Shown: positions 32,699-42,758, counted from the first letter of the stretch. The stretch: 64,000 nucleotides of DNA from Pseudomonas sp. FP198 (GCF_030687895.1 NZ_CP117452.1:310001-374000); one strand, 5' to 3'. Translations and numbers: made by a program. The notes: generated by a model not told the origin, from the letters alone.

Positions 32699-33274
32699 TT
32701 ACTTTGAGTTCGACCACGGACAATAACAGCCGACCGCCAGCGTGTGAGTCGCATTAACTTCCCGGTCAATATTCAGTGCTTCGAGTATTGGCTCGATGAA
32801 GCTGTTGCTCGAGTTGCAAGTCAAGCCTTCGCTGTAAGGCCCGAAGTACGCCAGCTTGCCGCTGCGGTCCCAGATCGCCACGGCGGGGCTGGCGGGAATC
32901 TGTGCCGAGCCTGGTAACGTCGTCAGGGGTTTGAGATTGCTCAAGGTGCTGGGCAAGTGGCCTTGGCTGCCGGTCTTTTGTACGGCGTAGAACTCGACGC
33001 CTTGCGGCGCATATTTGTCGATCAGCTCGGAGAGGTGCTGCTGATTGCCGACGTTGCATGGGCAGGCCGGATCCCAGAAGTGCACCAGGCGGATTGCGCC
33101 CGGACCGGCGAGATCGGCGGGCAGGCGCAGCGGGTCGCCGGAAAACACCGCCGTGTGTTGACTGAACGCCCGGAGGAAACGCCCCTGGAACCAGTCGTAG
33201 GCGAACCACAGGATGACGGCGCACGTCAGGGCGAGGAGGCTGGCAAGCAAGGTCGTGCGGTGGGACGGGCGCAT
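32699..33274 (-). CDS. DUF6436 thioredoxin-like membrane-anchored protein
   Basis: A 191-residue protein with an N-terminal membrane segment (TTLLASLLALTCAVILWFAYDW) and a thioredoxin-like periplasmic domain. The WDPACPCN segment has a CPC arrangement at the usual active-site place, and later Cys residues (LTCNSS, VGCYCPW) may form a second pair. The fold resembles TlpA-like redox proteins. Function unknown; first gene outside the T3SS island. Confidence 0.75.
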   Translation of the reverse strand: MRPSHRTTLLASLLALTCAVILWFAYDWFQGRFLRAFSQHTAVFSGDPLRLPADLAGPGAIRLVHFWDPACPCNVGNQQHLSELIDKYAPQGVEFYAVQKTGSQGHLPSTLSNLKPLTTLPGSAQIPASPAVAIWDRSGKLAYFGPYSEGLTCNSSNSFIEPILEALNIDREVNATHTLAVGCYCPWSNSK

Positions 33275-33382
33275 GGAGTCAATCCTCTGAAGCCGCGTAG
33301 CTTGCCATGGCTGGCGCGACAGATGAATATCGCAGGCCTATAACGCCCGTTTTCGCGCGATGCGCATTTGCCTGGAATTTTG

Positions 33383-34330
33383 ATGCCCGCCTCCTTCGAC
33401 CCCGATGACCTGCGCGCCAGCCTGCAACCCCTGGCGCAGTGGCAACCGCTGTCTGCGCAAGCGCAGGCCTACCAGCAATTCTATGGGCTGGACTTTCCGG
33501 CGCGGACCTTGCGCAGAGGCCTGGGACGTTTCGACATTGCCGGGTATGAACTGGTCGGCCAGGTCTGGTGGCCGGAAAAAGCCGTGGCGACGCTGTTTCT
33601 CTTTCATGGCTATTACGACCATATGGGGCTGTACCGGCATTTGGTCGAGTGGGCGCTGGATCAGCAATGGGTGGTGATCAGCTGCGACTTGCCGGGCCAC
33701 GGCCTGTCCAGTGGCGAACGCGCCAGCATCGGCGATTTCGCCGAATACCAGGCGACCTTGCGCGGCTTGCTGGCCGAAGCCGGGACGCTGGACCTGCCGC
33801 AACCCTGGCACCTGTGCGGCCAGAGTACCGGCGGCGCGATCGTGGTGGACCATGTGCTCAACCACGGCGCGGACAGCCCGGCCCAGGGTCAGGTCATCCT
33901 GTTGTCGCCCTTGGTTCGGCCGCGTGCCTGGGGCTGGTCGCGCTTAAGTTATTACCTGCTCAAACCTTTTGTGACTGGCATCGCCCGACGCTTCAGCGAG
34001 AACTCCAGCGATCCGGGTTTCCTGCCGTTCCTGCAGGCCGATCCGCTGCAACCGCTGCGCCTGCCCACCGCGTGGGTCGGGGCGCTGGCGCAGTGGATCC
34101 GGCGTATCGAGGCGGCGCCGAGCAGCCCGCGGCAACCCTTGATCGTGCAAGGGCAGGCGGACATGACCGTGGATTGGCGGCATAACCTGCAAGTGTTGCG
34201 CGGCAAGTTCGATCGGCCGCAGGTCTTGATGTTGCCCGAGGGGCGGCATCACCTGGCGAACGAGACCTTGGCGATACGGCAGGAGATGTTCGGGTTTTTG
34301 AGCAAGCGGATGGGCCGGATTCGGCGGTGA
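33383..34330 (+). CDS. Alpha/beta hydrolase, lysophospholipase-like
   Basis: A 315-residue Hydrolase_4-type protein. The oxyanion-hole strand is TLFLFHGYYDHMGLYRHLVEW, a DLPGHGLSSGER motif follows, the nucleophile elbow is LCGQSTGGAIVVDH (GQSTGG), and the catalytic His is in PEGRHHLANE near the C-terminus. This is monoglyceride- or lysophospholipase-like. The ATG at 33383 is preferred to a TTG 15 bases upstream. Confidence 0.87.
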   Translation: MPASFDPDDLRASLQPLAQWQPLSAQAQAYQQFYGLDFPARTLRRGLGRFDIAGYELVGQVWWPEKAVATLFLFHGYYDHMGLYRHLVEWALDQQWVVISCDLPGHGLSSGERASIGDFAEYQATLRGLLAEAGTLDLPQPWHLCGQSTGGAIVVDHVLNHGADSPAQGQVILLSPLVRPRAWGWSRLSYYLLKPFVTGIARRFSENSSDPGFLPFLQADPLQPLRLPTAWVGALAQWIRRIEAAPSSPRQPLIVQGQADMTVDWRHNLQVLRGKFDRPQVLMLPEGRHHLANETLAIRQEMFGFLSKRMGRIRR

Positions 34331-34344
34331 CTGGGTTGTTGCTA

Positions 34345-34416
34345 TCGCGAGCAAGCTCGCTCCCACAGGGTATTGGGTGTGCTGGGGGACCAGTGTGGGA
34401 GCGAGCCTGCTCGCGA
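34345..34416. repeat. Inverted REP pair, type B (TCGCGAGCAAGCTCGCTCCCACA)
   Basis: Facing copies of CGCGAGCAAGCTCGCTCCCA and its reverse, separated by about 30 bases, between convergent genes. This type differs from the GTGGCGAGG type seen in and around the island. Confidence 0.9.
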
Positions 34417-34440
34417 AGACGATGCAACAGGCGCTGAAAA

Positions 34441-35184
34441 TTACTGCCCCAGATTCTGCCCCACCGCCAACCCCGCCCGGATAGCCGCCAATGCCGCCTG
34501 GTAATAAGCCTGCCCTTCGGCCGACTCGGCAAACGTGGCGAATTCTTCCAGTTCGGTATCCGTCAGGTCGCGGTAGACGTACAGCAACGTGTTGTTCAGG
34601 TCCGCGCCGATCTGATCCATCAGGCGCTGGCGTTGGCCGTTCAGCATGCCCTGGGCCTGGCCGCCGCCGAGCAGGCCGGGAATCATCGAGCTCAAGCTGT
34701 CGGCCGCCACGCCGGCGATTGCCAGGCTGACTTCGGCGCCGGCTTCGCGGGCAGGCAGGGCCTGGGCCAGGTGGCCGATGATCAGCAGGCGATTGTCGCT
34801 GGCTTGCATCTTCGGCAGGCCCTTGGCGTTCTTCGCCAATTGGTCGCGGCGGGTGGCGAGCAGTTCGGCGGCGACGACCTTACGGCCCAGTGGCGACTGG
34901 AAAAAAGCCAGGGCCGGGTTCGGGTCGGCAAGGTTGCTGCGCAGTTGCGCCTCGGCCCGCTGGTCCATGGCCTGGGGCGCGAAACGCTGGTTGCTGTTGT
35001 TCACCAGCGCCTGGAAGACCGCCGGCGGCAAGCTGCTCTGGTAGCGCTGCTGCGCGGCGCTCAAGGCGTCATTGAAATGCGCCCGCTGTTCCGGCCAGCC
35101 GGCGACCTTGTACAACTGGTCATAGCTGTCTGCCCAGGCGGGCAATACGCAGAACATCAACAGTGAGAAAAGCAAACGGCGCAT
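34441..35184 (-). CDS. DUF2059 domain-containing exported protein
   Basis: A 247-residue protein with a signal peptide (RRLLFSLLMFCVLPAWA, cleavage before DSYDQLY) and a DUF2059-type helical repeat domain (LTDTELEEFATFAESAEGQAYYQA at the C-terminus). It should be periplasmic, and the role is unknown. The start at Met23 of the longer frame gives the proper signal peptide. Confidence 0.82.
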   Translation of the reverse strand: MRRLLFSLLMFCVLPAWADSYDQLYKVAGWPEQRAHFNDALSAAQQRYQSSLPPAVFQALVNNSNQRFAPQAMDQRAEAQLRSNLADPNPALAFFQSPLGRKVVAAELLATRRDQLAKNAKGLPKMQASDNRLLIIGHLAQALPAREAGAEVSLAIAGVAADSLSSMIPGLLGGGQAQGMLNGQRQRLMDQIGADLNNTLLYVYRDLTDTELEEFATFAESAEGQAYYQAALAAIRAGLAVGQNLGQ

Positions 35185-35324
35185 AGGGACTCCTGTCAGC
35201 AGCCGACTATTCTCCGTGGGGGGCGGGGTCTTGTCGAGAATTCGTATCAAGTTCGTACGACGGTGCTGACAGGCGCAGCCAACCCGCTGCGCGGCGCTGT
35301 CGGTTTTGCAGGCACAGGAATACT

Positions 35325-35957
35325 ATGCGCGCCATGCGAATACCTTCTGATCATCCATTGCTGTTACGTATCGTCGACGACCTGGCCGAGCGTGGCTGGT
35401 CGCAGCAGAACATCTTCCTGCCGGATGCGCTCACCCGCGCGCTGGCGGCCGAATGTCGCCAGCGCGCCGCGGAAGGCGAGCTGGCTCCAGCCGCCGTGGG
35501 GCGTGGGCCGTTTTCGGAAATTCGCGAAGGGGTTCGTGGCGATCGCATCCAGTGGATCGAGCCCGGCCAGGTCGAGGCCTGTGATCGTTACCTGGGGCTG
35601 ATGGACAGCCTGCGCGAGGCCTTGAACCGGGGTTTGTTCCTGGGCCTGGAGGATTTTGAAAGTCATTTCGCCTTGTACCCGCCGGGCGCGTTCTACCTCA
35701 AGCATGTCGACCGTTTCCGCGATGATGACCGGCGCATGGTCTCGGCGGTGCTCTACCTCAATGATGCCTGGCTGCCGGAGCACGGCGGCCAGTTGCGCAT
35801 GTACCTGGATGAAGGCGTGGAACATGACGTGGTGCCCACGGGCGGCTGCCTGGTGGTGTTCCTGTCGGGGGATATACCCCATGAAGTCCTGCCGGCCACG
35901 CGTGATCGGCTGTCCTTGACCGGTTGGTTCCGGCGCCGTGGCAACGAGTTGTTCTGA
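35325..35957 (+). CDS. 2-oxoglutarate / Fe(II) dioxygenase
   Basis: A 210-residue prolyl-4-hydroxylase-type oxygenase. Iron ligands are HVDRF (HxD) around residue 127 and the later His in SGDIPHEVLPATRDRLSLTGWFR, where the Arg binds 2-oxoglutarate. The substrate may be a protein or a free amino acid. A second ATG nine bases downstream is possible. It precedes the DUF523 gene by 2 bases. Confidence 0.88.
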   Translation: MRAMRIPSDHPLLLRIVDDLAERGWSQQNIFLPDALTRALAAECRQRAAEGELAPAAVGRGPFSEIREGVRGDRIQWIEPGQVEACDRYLGLMDSLREALNRGLFLGLEDFESHFALYPPGAFYLKHVDRFRDDDRRMVSAVLYLNDAWLPEHGGQLRMYLDEGVEHDVVPTGGCLVVFLSGDIPHEVLPATRDRLSLTGWFRRRGNELF

Positions 35958-35959
35958 AC

Positions 35960-36451
35960 ATGGAAAAGATTCTGGTCAGCCGCTGCCTGCTCGGCCATCG
36001 CGTGCGCTACGACGGTGGCGCCAGCGGGCCGTTCGACCCGCTCCAGCACTGGCTCGACGAAGGTCGCGTCGTGCCGCTGTGCCCGGAAGTCGCCGGTGGT
36101 TTGCCCACGCCTCGGCCGGCGGCGGAGATTCCGGGCGGCCAGGGCGCGCGAGTGCTCGATGGCAACGCGGCGGTGATCACCACCGAGGGCGAGGATGTGA
36201 GCGCGCAGTTTCTGTCCGGTGCGTATCAAGCGCTGGCGTTGGTGCGCGAGCACGGCATCCGCATCGCCGTGCTCAAGGCCAACAGCCCCTCGTGTGGCAA
36301 CCTGCTGACGTATGACGGCACGTTCAGCGGGGTCAAGGTAAGTGGCGAAGGCGTGACGGCGGCATTGCTCAAGCGCAATGGGGTGCGGGTGTTCAGCGAG
36401 CTGGAGCTGGCTGAAGCGGCGTTGGCGCTCAAGGCATTGAGCGCAGAATAG
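35960..36451 (+). CDS. DUF523 family protein (YbbK-like)
   Basis: A 163-residue protein of the DUF523 family: KILVSRCLLGHRVRYDGG at the N-terminus, PLCPEVAGGLPTPRPAAEI, and LKANSPSCGN with conserved Cys residues that look like a metal site. Function unknown. It probably forms an operon with the upstream dioxygenase. Confidence 0.87.
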   Translation: MEKILVSRCLLGHRVRYDGGASGPFDPLQHWLDEGRVVPLCPEVAGGLPTPRPAAEIPGGQGARVLDGNAAVITTEGEDVSAQFLSGAYQALALVREHGIRIAVLKANSPSCGNLLTYDGTFSGVKVSGEGVTAALLKRNGVRVFSELELAEAALALKALSAE

Positions 36452-36471
36452 CGGCCGGCGATTCGCGTTTT

Positions 36472-36599
36472 TGTGGCGAGGGGATTTATCCCCGCTGGGT
36501 CGCGAAGCGGCCCTGGCTTTTCTATCCGGTAAACGGCGGCGCTCGATACTTTTTTGGGGGCGCTTCGCACCCCAGCGGGGATAAATCCCCTCGCCACAG
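36472..36599. repeat. Inverted REP pair, type A'
   Basis: Facing GTGGCGAGGGGATTTATCCC units about 85 bases apart between convergent genes. Confidence 0.9.
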
Positions 36600-36611
36600 G
36601 AGTTGTGGTGT

Positions 36612-37985
36612 CTAGAGCTGTTCAGCCAACAGCTCGATCTGTTCCTGTCGTTCGGCCTGGCTCAGTCGTGGCTGGGGATTCAACGACGACCACTGCGGAT
36701 ACGCCCTGGCCTTGCCCAGCGCCTCGGGTAATTTGCCCTCGCGCCAGGTCTTGTCCTGGGGCGTGGCGATATGGATGCTGTCCATCGCCGCATGGCCACG
36801 CTGGTCGATGGCTTGCAGCAGTTGCCGTTGGCGCAGGGCCAACAGGCGCAGCACGCTGTCATCGACGCTCAGTTCACGTTGGCCCTTGAGCTTGCCGATC
36901 AACCGGTCGCCATAGTTGCGGGCCGTTTGCAGCGCGCCGCCGGCAATCGCCCCGGCAAGGGCGGCGGCGCCCAGGGTCAGGCCACCCACCAGCAGGTCGA
37001 CACCGGCTCCGGCCGCCGCCCCGGCCGCAATGCCGCCACCGACCCGCACGCCCAATTGCTTGAGTGTGTCGGGGTTGAACAGGTCATCACCCCAGCGGCC
37101 GTCCAGCAAGGGAAGATCGCTGGCCGCTGCATCCTGAGGGCGGAAAGCGTAGAGCTTGAGCAGGGCCTCGACACAACGCTGTTCGCGCTGACGCACCGCG
37201 TTGCGCAGTTCGCTGATGGCCTGGCGTTCCAGTTCGGTATCGCTGGCGACGCTGCGCCGGCAAGCGGCGCAATCGATCAGCAATTCGGCAATCAGCCGTC
37301 TGGCGCTCTGCTGGCGTGCCAGACGCTGGGCCTGTTGGTCGGCGATCAGCCGCTCCAATTGCCCGCGAGCGCTTTCCAGCAGCAACGCCAGGCTTTCGTA
37401 CAGACGTCGTTCGCCGTCCTCGGGCGGGGCGACGCTGTCGAAACGGACCAGAGCATGCAGGCCCAGCCGCGCCAGGGCGTCGCGCCAGTCGGGTTCGCGG
37501 TGCTGGGCGCCGCTGACGAAATTGAGTACCGGCAGCAACGGTTTGCCGCAACTGGCGAGGACTTCCAATTCATCGCGGTACTTGGCCAACACCGGTTCGC
37601 GGGCATCGATCACATAAAGCCCGGCGTCGCTGGCGAGCAACTGCCGCAGCACCTTGGCTTCTTGCTCGAAGCGTTGTCGCGCCTCGCTGCCTTCGAGGAA
37701 ACGCGCCAGGCGTGCCGGGCCATCCAGGCGCTCACCGGGACGCTCGAGGCGTTCGAGATAATCGAGCAGGGCGATGGCGTCTTCCAGCCCAGGCGTGTCG
37801 TACAACTCCAGCAGCGCCTCGCCGTCCACCGACAGGCGCGCGCCTTCGACGTGACGGGTGGTGCTCGGGCGGTGGGAGACCTCGCCGAAGCCGACATCCC
37901 GGGTCAGGGTACGCAGCAGGGAGGTCTTGCCGACGTTGGTGTGCCCGACCACGGCGAGCTTCAATGGCTTGATGGATTCAGTCAT
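36612..37985 (-). CDS. GTPase with DUF3482 domain
   Basis: A 457-residue protein. The N-terminus is a small GTPase domain (LAVVGHTNVGKTSLLRTL P-loop; LYDTPGLEDA G3), followed by a helical DUF3482 region containing a Gly/Ala-rich hydrophobic stretch near residues 320-355 (GIAAGAAAGAGVDLLVGGLTLGAAALAGAIAGG) that may insert in membranes. It overlaps the DUF2868 membrane protein gene by 8 bases; the two are commonly paired in Pseudomonas. Role unknown. Confidence 0.86.
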   Translation of the reverse strand: MTESIKPLKLAVVGHTNVGKTSLLRTLTRDVGFGEVSHRPSTTRHVEGARLSVDGEALLELYDTPGLEDAIALLDYLERLERPGERLDGPARLARFLEGSEARQRFEQEAKVLRQLLASDAGLYVIDAREPVLAKYRDELEVLASCGKPLLPVLNFVSGAQHREPDWRDALARLGLHALVRFDSVAPPEDGERRLYESLALLLESARGQLERLIADQQAQRLARQQSARRLIAELLIDCAACRRSVASDTELERQAISELRNAVRQREQRCVEALLKLYAFRPQDAAASDLPLLDGRWGDDLFNPDTLKQLGVRVGGGIAAGAAAGAGVDLLVGGLTLGAAALAGAIAGGALQTARNYGDRLIGKLKGQRELSVDDSVLRLLALRQRQLLQAIDQRGHAAMDSIHIATPQDKTWREGKLPEALGKARAYPQWSSLNPQPRLSQAERQEQIELLAEQL

Positions 37986-39372
37986 GGCCCGTCTCCAGCC
38001 AGTTCAACGGCGCACAGTCGGCGAACGGCAATTGCAGCTGCTGCAACGCGCTGTGCCAGTCACCCAGGCGCTCGGCATCCAGGGCTTCGCCGGGCGGCGC
38101 CTGCAACAGCCAGACGCGGGTGGCGCTGGCGCTGCGAGCCAGTTCGGCGATCAATGCCAGGCTGCCACGGTCTGGCGAGCGCCGGGGATCGCAGGCAATC
38201 GCCAGGCGCGCGGGCGGGAAGCGCGAAAGTTGTTCAAGCAACTTGTGGCGCGATTCGCGGCTGTCGAGGATGCCCGCGCTTTTCACGGTGCCCGGCAGCT
38301 TCGGCGGCCAGGGACGTTCATCCAGCTCGATCGCCACCAGCAGCGCGCCGTCGCTCTCCATGGCGCCCACGGCGCTTTCGACTTGATGCATTTGTGCGGG
38401 GGCGGCGTCATTGACGCCCAGGCGTTCGCTGCTTGGCATCAATCGCTCACGCAACTGAGCGTAGCCGGGCAGGTTCAAGTCCAGGCGCAGGTTGGCGCTG
38501 CCACGGCGCCAACGCCACAGGCACAACAGCGCCAGGCCCAGGCGCGGCAGCACGCCGTAGATCAGCAGCACGCCCACCAACCAGGCGGCCCAGGCCTGGC
38601 GGGCTCTTTCGATGTCCAGCGCGGCGTCGCCGCTGGCGCGGATCATCTCGACGCTCGGCACGCTGAAGCCCAGCAGGGCGGGCAACGCACCGAGGGTCTG
38701 GGTCATGGCGACGAAGGTCTCGCCACCGAGAATGGTGGTTTCCCATACGAAGCCATAGCGCCGGGTCGCCATCAGCAACAAAACGACGACCAGCGCGCTG
38801 AGCATCGCCAGCAACCACAAGCCATTGACCAGCACACCGAGGGCCCAGCGGTTGAGCTTGTGCCGTTGCAGCAACAGCAGCAGCGCCGGCGCGAGTTGCG
38901 CGGCCTTGGCGTCGCGAGCGAGTTTTTCGCTGAGCCACAGCCACAGGCGTCCGAGCGTGGCGCCTTGCTCACCGGCGAACAGTAGGCCCAGGGCCCAGCC
39001 GATCAGCAGGATCAGGTTCAGCCCCAACAGGCTGCCGAGGGCCCAGAATACGTTGACCGGCGCGCGTCCATCGCCGAGGGCGGCAAAGCCCAGGCCGGCG
39101 CCGCTGGCCACGGCGAGCACGGCCAATGCGATCAGTGCCAGCCGTGCGCCTTGCAGCCAGTGACGCAGGGCCTGAACGAGGCCATCGCGCTCGGCCAGCC
39201 AGTGGGCGCGATGACGGATGCGCGTGGACAAATCGCCGCCGGCCGCGCGGGCCAGGCGATTGGCTTCCTGGTCTTCGAGCGGGCCGGCATGTTCTTCACG
39301 CAGGCGTATCGTCTCGGTCAACCAGAGGTTTTGCAGTTCAGTCACGAGGGCTTCCGTTGCTCGAATGAGCAA
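37978..39372 (-). CDS. DUF2868 membrane protein
   Basis: A 464-residue integral membrane protein with about five or six hydrophobic segments (for example LALIALAVLAVASGAGLGFAAL, NLILLIGWALGLLFAGE, LLIYGVLPRLGLALLCLW) and a soluble C-terminal third. It is translated just before and overlapping the DUF3482 GTPase, which suggests a membrane-GTPase pair. The function is not known to me. Confidence 0.83.
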   Translation of the reverse strand: MLIRATEALVTELQNLWLTETIRLREEHAGPLEDQEANRLARAAGGDLSTRIRHRAHWLAERDGLVQALRHWLQGARLALIALAVLAVASGAGLGFAALGDGRAPVNVFWALGSLLGLNLILLIGWALGLLFAGEQGATLGRLWLWLSEKLARDAKAAQLAPALLLLLQRHKLNRWALGVLVNGLWLLAMLSALVVVLLLMATRRYGFVWETTILGGETFVAMTQTLGALPALLGFSVPSVEMIRASGDAALDIERARQAWAAWLVGVLLIYGVLPRLGLALLCLWRWRRGSANLRLDLNLPGYAQLRERLMPSSERLGVNDAAPAQMHQVESAVGAMESDGALLVAIELDERPWPPKLPGTVKSAGILDSRESRHKLLEQLSRFPPARLAIACDPRRSPDRGSLALIAELARSASATRVWLLQAPPGEALDAERLGDWHSALQQLQLPFADCAPLNWLETGHD

Positions 39373-39422
39373 TCAGCATAACCGCTGTGGCGCCGGTCCG
39401 GGCCTCTGGTATCCTCGCCGTC

Positions 39423-39935
39423 ATGAAAAAAACTCTTCCCTTAAGCCTGATCGCAGCCCTCGGTGAAAACCGTGTGATCGGCATCGACAACAGCATGCCC
39501 TGGCACTTGCCGGGGGACTTCAAATACTTCAAGGCCACCACCCTGGGCAAGCCGATCATCATGGGGCGCAAGACCTGGGACTCCCTCGGTCGACCGCTGC
39601 CGGGACGCTTGAACATTGTCGTCAGCCGCCAGCCGGGCCTGGTGCTGGAAGGCGCGGAAGTCTTTGCTTCGCTGGAGGCCGCAGTGGAACGGGCCGAAGC
39701 CTGGGCGCTGGAACAAGGCGTTGATGAGCTGATGCTGATCGGTGGCGCCCAGCTCTACGCGCAGGCATTGGAGCAGGCGGACCGGCTGTACCTGACCCGC
39801 GTGGCGCTGAGCCCGGAAGGGGATGCGTGGTTTCCGGAGTTTGCTTCGAGCCAGTGGAAACTTGTGTCGAACCAGCCGAATCCGGCCGAAGGGGACAAGC
39901 CGGCGTACAGCTTTGAGGTGTGGGAGAAGCTTTAA
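39423..39935 (+). CDS. folA: Dihydrofolate reductase
   Basis: A 170-residue DHFR. It shows SLIAALGENRVIGIDNSMPW, HLPGDFKYFKATTLGKPIIMGRKTW (substrate Asp equivalent and NADPH-binding GRKTW) and ELMLIGGAQLYAQAL. It makes tetrahydrofolate for thymidylate and methionine synthesis and is the trimethoprim target. The ATG at 39423 gives the standard N-terminus. No thyA is visible near it. Confidence 0.96.
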   Translation: MKKTLPLSLIAALGENRVIGIDNSMPWHLPGDFKYFKATTLGKPIIMGRKTWDSLGRPLPGRLNIVVSRQPGLVLEGAEVFASLEAAVERAEAWALEQGVDELMLIGGAQLYAQALEQADRLYLTRVALSPEGDAWFPEFASSQWKLVSNQPNPAEGDKPAYSFEVWEKL

Positions 39936-39946
39936 AAGCCAAAGCT

Positions 39947-40025
39947 TCGCGAGCAGGCTCGCTCCCACAGGTAACCGGGTTCGGTCAGGAAAATCGGTCA
40001 ACTGTGGGAGCGAGCCTGCTCGCGA
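39947..40025. repeat. Inverted REP pair, type B
   Basis: Facing TCGCGAGCAGGCTCGCTCCC units about 35 bases apart between the convergent folA and tcyP-like genes. Confidence 0.9.
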
Positions 40026-40049
40026 AGGCGATCTACTTGGCGCCGCCAA

Positions 40050-41441
40050 TCAAGCGTGCACCAACTCCCCATGCTCCTCGGCATCGAGCAACGTCTTGTC
40101 CGTCTGCTGCATCACCTGGCTGGTAATCGCCCCGGCGGTGATCGAGCCACTGACATTCAACGCGGTACGGCCCATGTCGATCAACGGCTCGACCGAAATC
40201 AGCAACGCCACCAGCGAGATCGGCAAGCCCATGGCCGGCAGCACGATCAACGCGGCGAACGTTGCGCCACCGCCGACACCGGCCACGCCCGCCGAACTCA
40301 AGGTCACGATGGCCACCAGCGTCGCGATCCACACCGGGTCCAGCGGATTGATCCCCACCGTAGGCGCGACCATGACCGCCAGCATCGCCGGATAGAGCCC
40401 GGCGCAACCGTTCTGGCCGATGGTGGCGCCAAACGATGCGCTGAAGCTGGCGATCGCCCGGGGAATGCCGAGGCGGCTGGTCTGGGCTTCGATACTCAGG
40501 GGGATGGTCGCCGCGCTGGAGCGGCTGGTGAAAGCGAAGGTCAGCACCGGCCAGATCTTGCGGAAGAAGCGCAACGGATTGATCCCGGCAGCGGACACCA
40601 GCAGGCCGTGGACCACGAACATCAGCCCCAGCCCCAGGTACGACACCACCACGAAGCTGCCGAGCTTGATGATGTCCTGCAGGTTGGAGCCGGCCACCAC
40701 TTTTGTCATCAGCGCCAACACGCCATACGGGGTCAGTTTCATCACCAGGCGCACCAGGCGCGTCACCCAGCTTTGCAGGGTGTCGATGGCGTTGATCACT
40801 TTCTGGCCTTTCTCTGCGTCATCCTTGAGCAATTGCAACGCCGCGACACCGAGGAACGCCGCGAAGATCACCACGCTGATGATCGACGTCGGCTTGGCCC
40901 TGGCCAGGTCGGCGAAGGGGTTCTGGGGGATGAACGAAAGCAACAGTTGCGGGATATTCAGGTTGGCGACCTTGCCGGCGTAATCGCTCTGGATCACTTG
41001 CAGCCGTGCCTGCTCCTGGGTTCCGGCCACCAGGCCTTCGGCAGTGAGGTCGAACAGGTTGGTCAGGCCGATACCGATCAGGGCGGCGATGGCGGTAGTG
41101 AACAGCAGCGTGCCGATGGTCAGGAAGCTGATCTTGCCCAGGGACGAGGCGTTGTGCAGGCGGGCCACGGCGCTGAGGATCGAAGCAAAGACCAGCGGGA
41201 TCACGATCATCTGCAGCAACTGCACGTAGCCGTTGCCCACCAGGTCGAACCAGCCGATCGAGGCTTTGAGCACCGGGTCGCCTGCGCCGTAGATCGTGTG
41301 CAGGGCGATACCGAACACCACGCCCAGGACCAGCGCCAGCAGCACTTTTTTGGCCAGGCTCCAGGTGCTGTGACGGGTTTGCGCCAAGCCGTACAGCAAG
41401 GCGATGAACACCAACAGATTGAGGATCAGCGGCAGATTCAT
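40050..41441 (-). CDS. L-cystine transporter, TcyP-like (DAACS family)
   Basis: A 463-residue sodium/dicarboxylate-symporter family membrane protein. It has eight or more hydrophobic helices, the family stretch [17 protein letters not shown] (a Ser-rich hairpin motif) and [17 protein letters not shown]. Length and sequence fit TcyP cystine carriers better than DctA/GltP. The ATG at 41441 has GGAG upstream. Confidence 0.83.
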   Translation of the reverse strand: MNLPLILNLLVFIALLYGLAQTRHSTWSLAKKVLLALVLGVVFGIALHTIYGAGDPVLKASIGWFDLVGNGYVQLLQMIVIPLVFASILSAVARLHNASSLGKISFLTIGTLLFTTAIAALIGIGLTNLFDLTAEGLVAGTQEQARLQVIQSDYAGKVANLNIPQLLLSFIPQNPFADLARAKPTSIISVVIFAAFLGVAALQLLKDDAEKGQKVINAIDTLQSWVTRLVRLVMKLTPYGVLALMTKVVAGSNLQDIIKLGSFVVVSYLGLGLMFVVHGLLVSAAGINPLRFFRKIWPVLTFAFTSRSSAATIPLSIEAQTSRLGIPRAIASFSASFGATIGQNGCAGLYPAMLAVMVAPTVGINPLDPVWIATLVAIVTLSSAGVAGVGGGATFAALIVLPAMGLPISLVALLISVEPLIDMGRTALNVSGSITAGAITSQVMQQTDKTLLDAEEHGELVHA

Positions 41442-41676
41442 GAAAAACTCCGGAAAGACTTTGCCAGCCGCCAAGCGTCGCGACTGTGAGCCGGAAAGCC
41501 TAACAGCCTGATATCTAAAGAATTAATACTAAAAAAGAATGTCTACTGTCGCTTTTGGAATAAGGCGTTGCCGTTAAGAGGTATGCCGCTGGCGTTATCG
41601 AGACGCAAGCAGTCGCGCACAGGTGGGATCTGTCACAGGCATTTGTTAGCGTCGAGCTCCTACAACCTGGGAGTAA

Positions 41677-42738
41677 ATGTCGATGAAGCTCGTACCTCGC
41701 TTGCTCGCTGTCGCTATAGGCCTGGGCCTCGCCGGCCAGGCGCTCGCCACTGACCTCAAGCATTGGCCCGCGGAACAGGCCAAGGCGCTGGAAGCGATGA
41801 TCGCGGCCAACGCCAACAAAGGTAACTACGCGGTGTTCGACATGGACAACACCAGCTACCGCTACGACCTCGAAGAGTCGCTGCTGCCGTTCATGGAGAA
41901 CAAGGGGCTCATCACCCGGGAAAGCCTGGACCCGTCCTTGAAGCTGATGCCATTCAAGGACACAGCCGACCACAAGGAAAGCCTGTTCAGTTATTACTAT
42001 CGACTCTGCGAAGTGGACGACATGGTCTGCTACCCGTGGGTGGCCCAGGTGTTTTCCGGCTACACCCTGAAGGAGCTGAAGGGCTATGTCGATGAGCTGA
42101 TGGCTTCCGGCAAACCGGTACCGACCACGTATTACGATGGCGACAAAGTGGTCCAGTACAACGTCAACCCACCGAAGATCTTCACCGGGCAGGCCGAGCT
42201 CTACAACAAGCTGATGGAGAACGGCATCGAGGTCTATGTCATGACCGCCGCCTCCGAAGAGCTGGTGCGCATGGTTGCCTCGGACCCGAAGTATGGCTAC
42301 AACCTCAAGCCGCAGAACGTCATTGGCGTAACCACGCTGCTCAAGGACCGCAAGACCGGCGAACTGACCACCGCCCGCAAGCAAATCACCAACGGCAAAT
42401 ATGACGAAAAGGCCAATCTTGGCCTGGAATACACGCCTTACCTGTGGACTCCGGCGACCTGGATGGCCGGCAAGCACGCGGCGATCCTGACCTACATCGA
42501 CGAATGGAAAAAACCGGTGCTCGTCGCTGGCGATACACCAAGCAGCGACGGCTACATGCTGTTCCACGATGTAGACGTGGCCAAGGGCGGCATCCACTTG
42601 TGGGTCAATCGCAAGGATAAATACATGACGCAGATAAACGGGATGATGGCCAAGCACGCGGCCGCCCAGGCCAAGGAAGGACTGCCCGTGACAGCGGACA
42701 AGAACTGGGTGATCGTCAAGCCGGAAGATATCCAGTAA
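41677..42738 (+). CDS. Exported HAD-family hydrolase
   Basis: A 353-residue HAD phosphatase with a signal peptide (VPRLLAVAIGLGLAGQALA) and HAD motif I DMDNTSYRYDLEESLLPFM (nucleophile Asp), later MTAASEELVRM (motif II) and a C-terminal VAGDTPSSDGYML (motif IV). It is probably a periplasmic phosphatase acting on a small phosphoester such as phosphorylcholine or phosphoserine; the substrate is inference. TGGGAG precedes the ATG. Confidence 0.86.
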   Translation: MSMKLVPRLLAVAIGLGLAGQALATDLKHWPAEQAKALEAMIAANANKGNYAVFDMDNTSYRYDLEESLLPFMENKGLITRESLDPSLKLMPFKDTADHKESLFSYYYRLCEVDDMVCYPWVAQVFSGYTLKELKGYVDELMASGKPVPTTYYDGDKVVQYNVNPPKIFTGQAELYNKLMENGIEVYVMTAASEELVRMVASDPKYGYNLKPQNVIGVTTLLKDRKTGELTTARKQITNGKYDEKANLGLEYTPYLWTPATWMAGKHAAILTYIDEWKKPVLVAGDTPSSDGYMLFHDVDVAKGGIHLWVNRKDKYMTQINGMMAKHAAAQAKEGLPVTADKNWVIVKPEDIQ

Positions 42739-42758
42739 ACCGGATCAGTTACGCCTTC

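Noticed and set aside
40056..41489. Plus-strand frame of 477 codons
   Set aside because: Antisense of the TcyP-like transporter; Gln/His/Arg-rich shadow.
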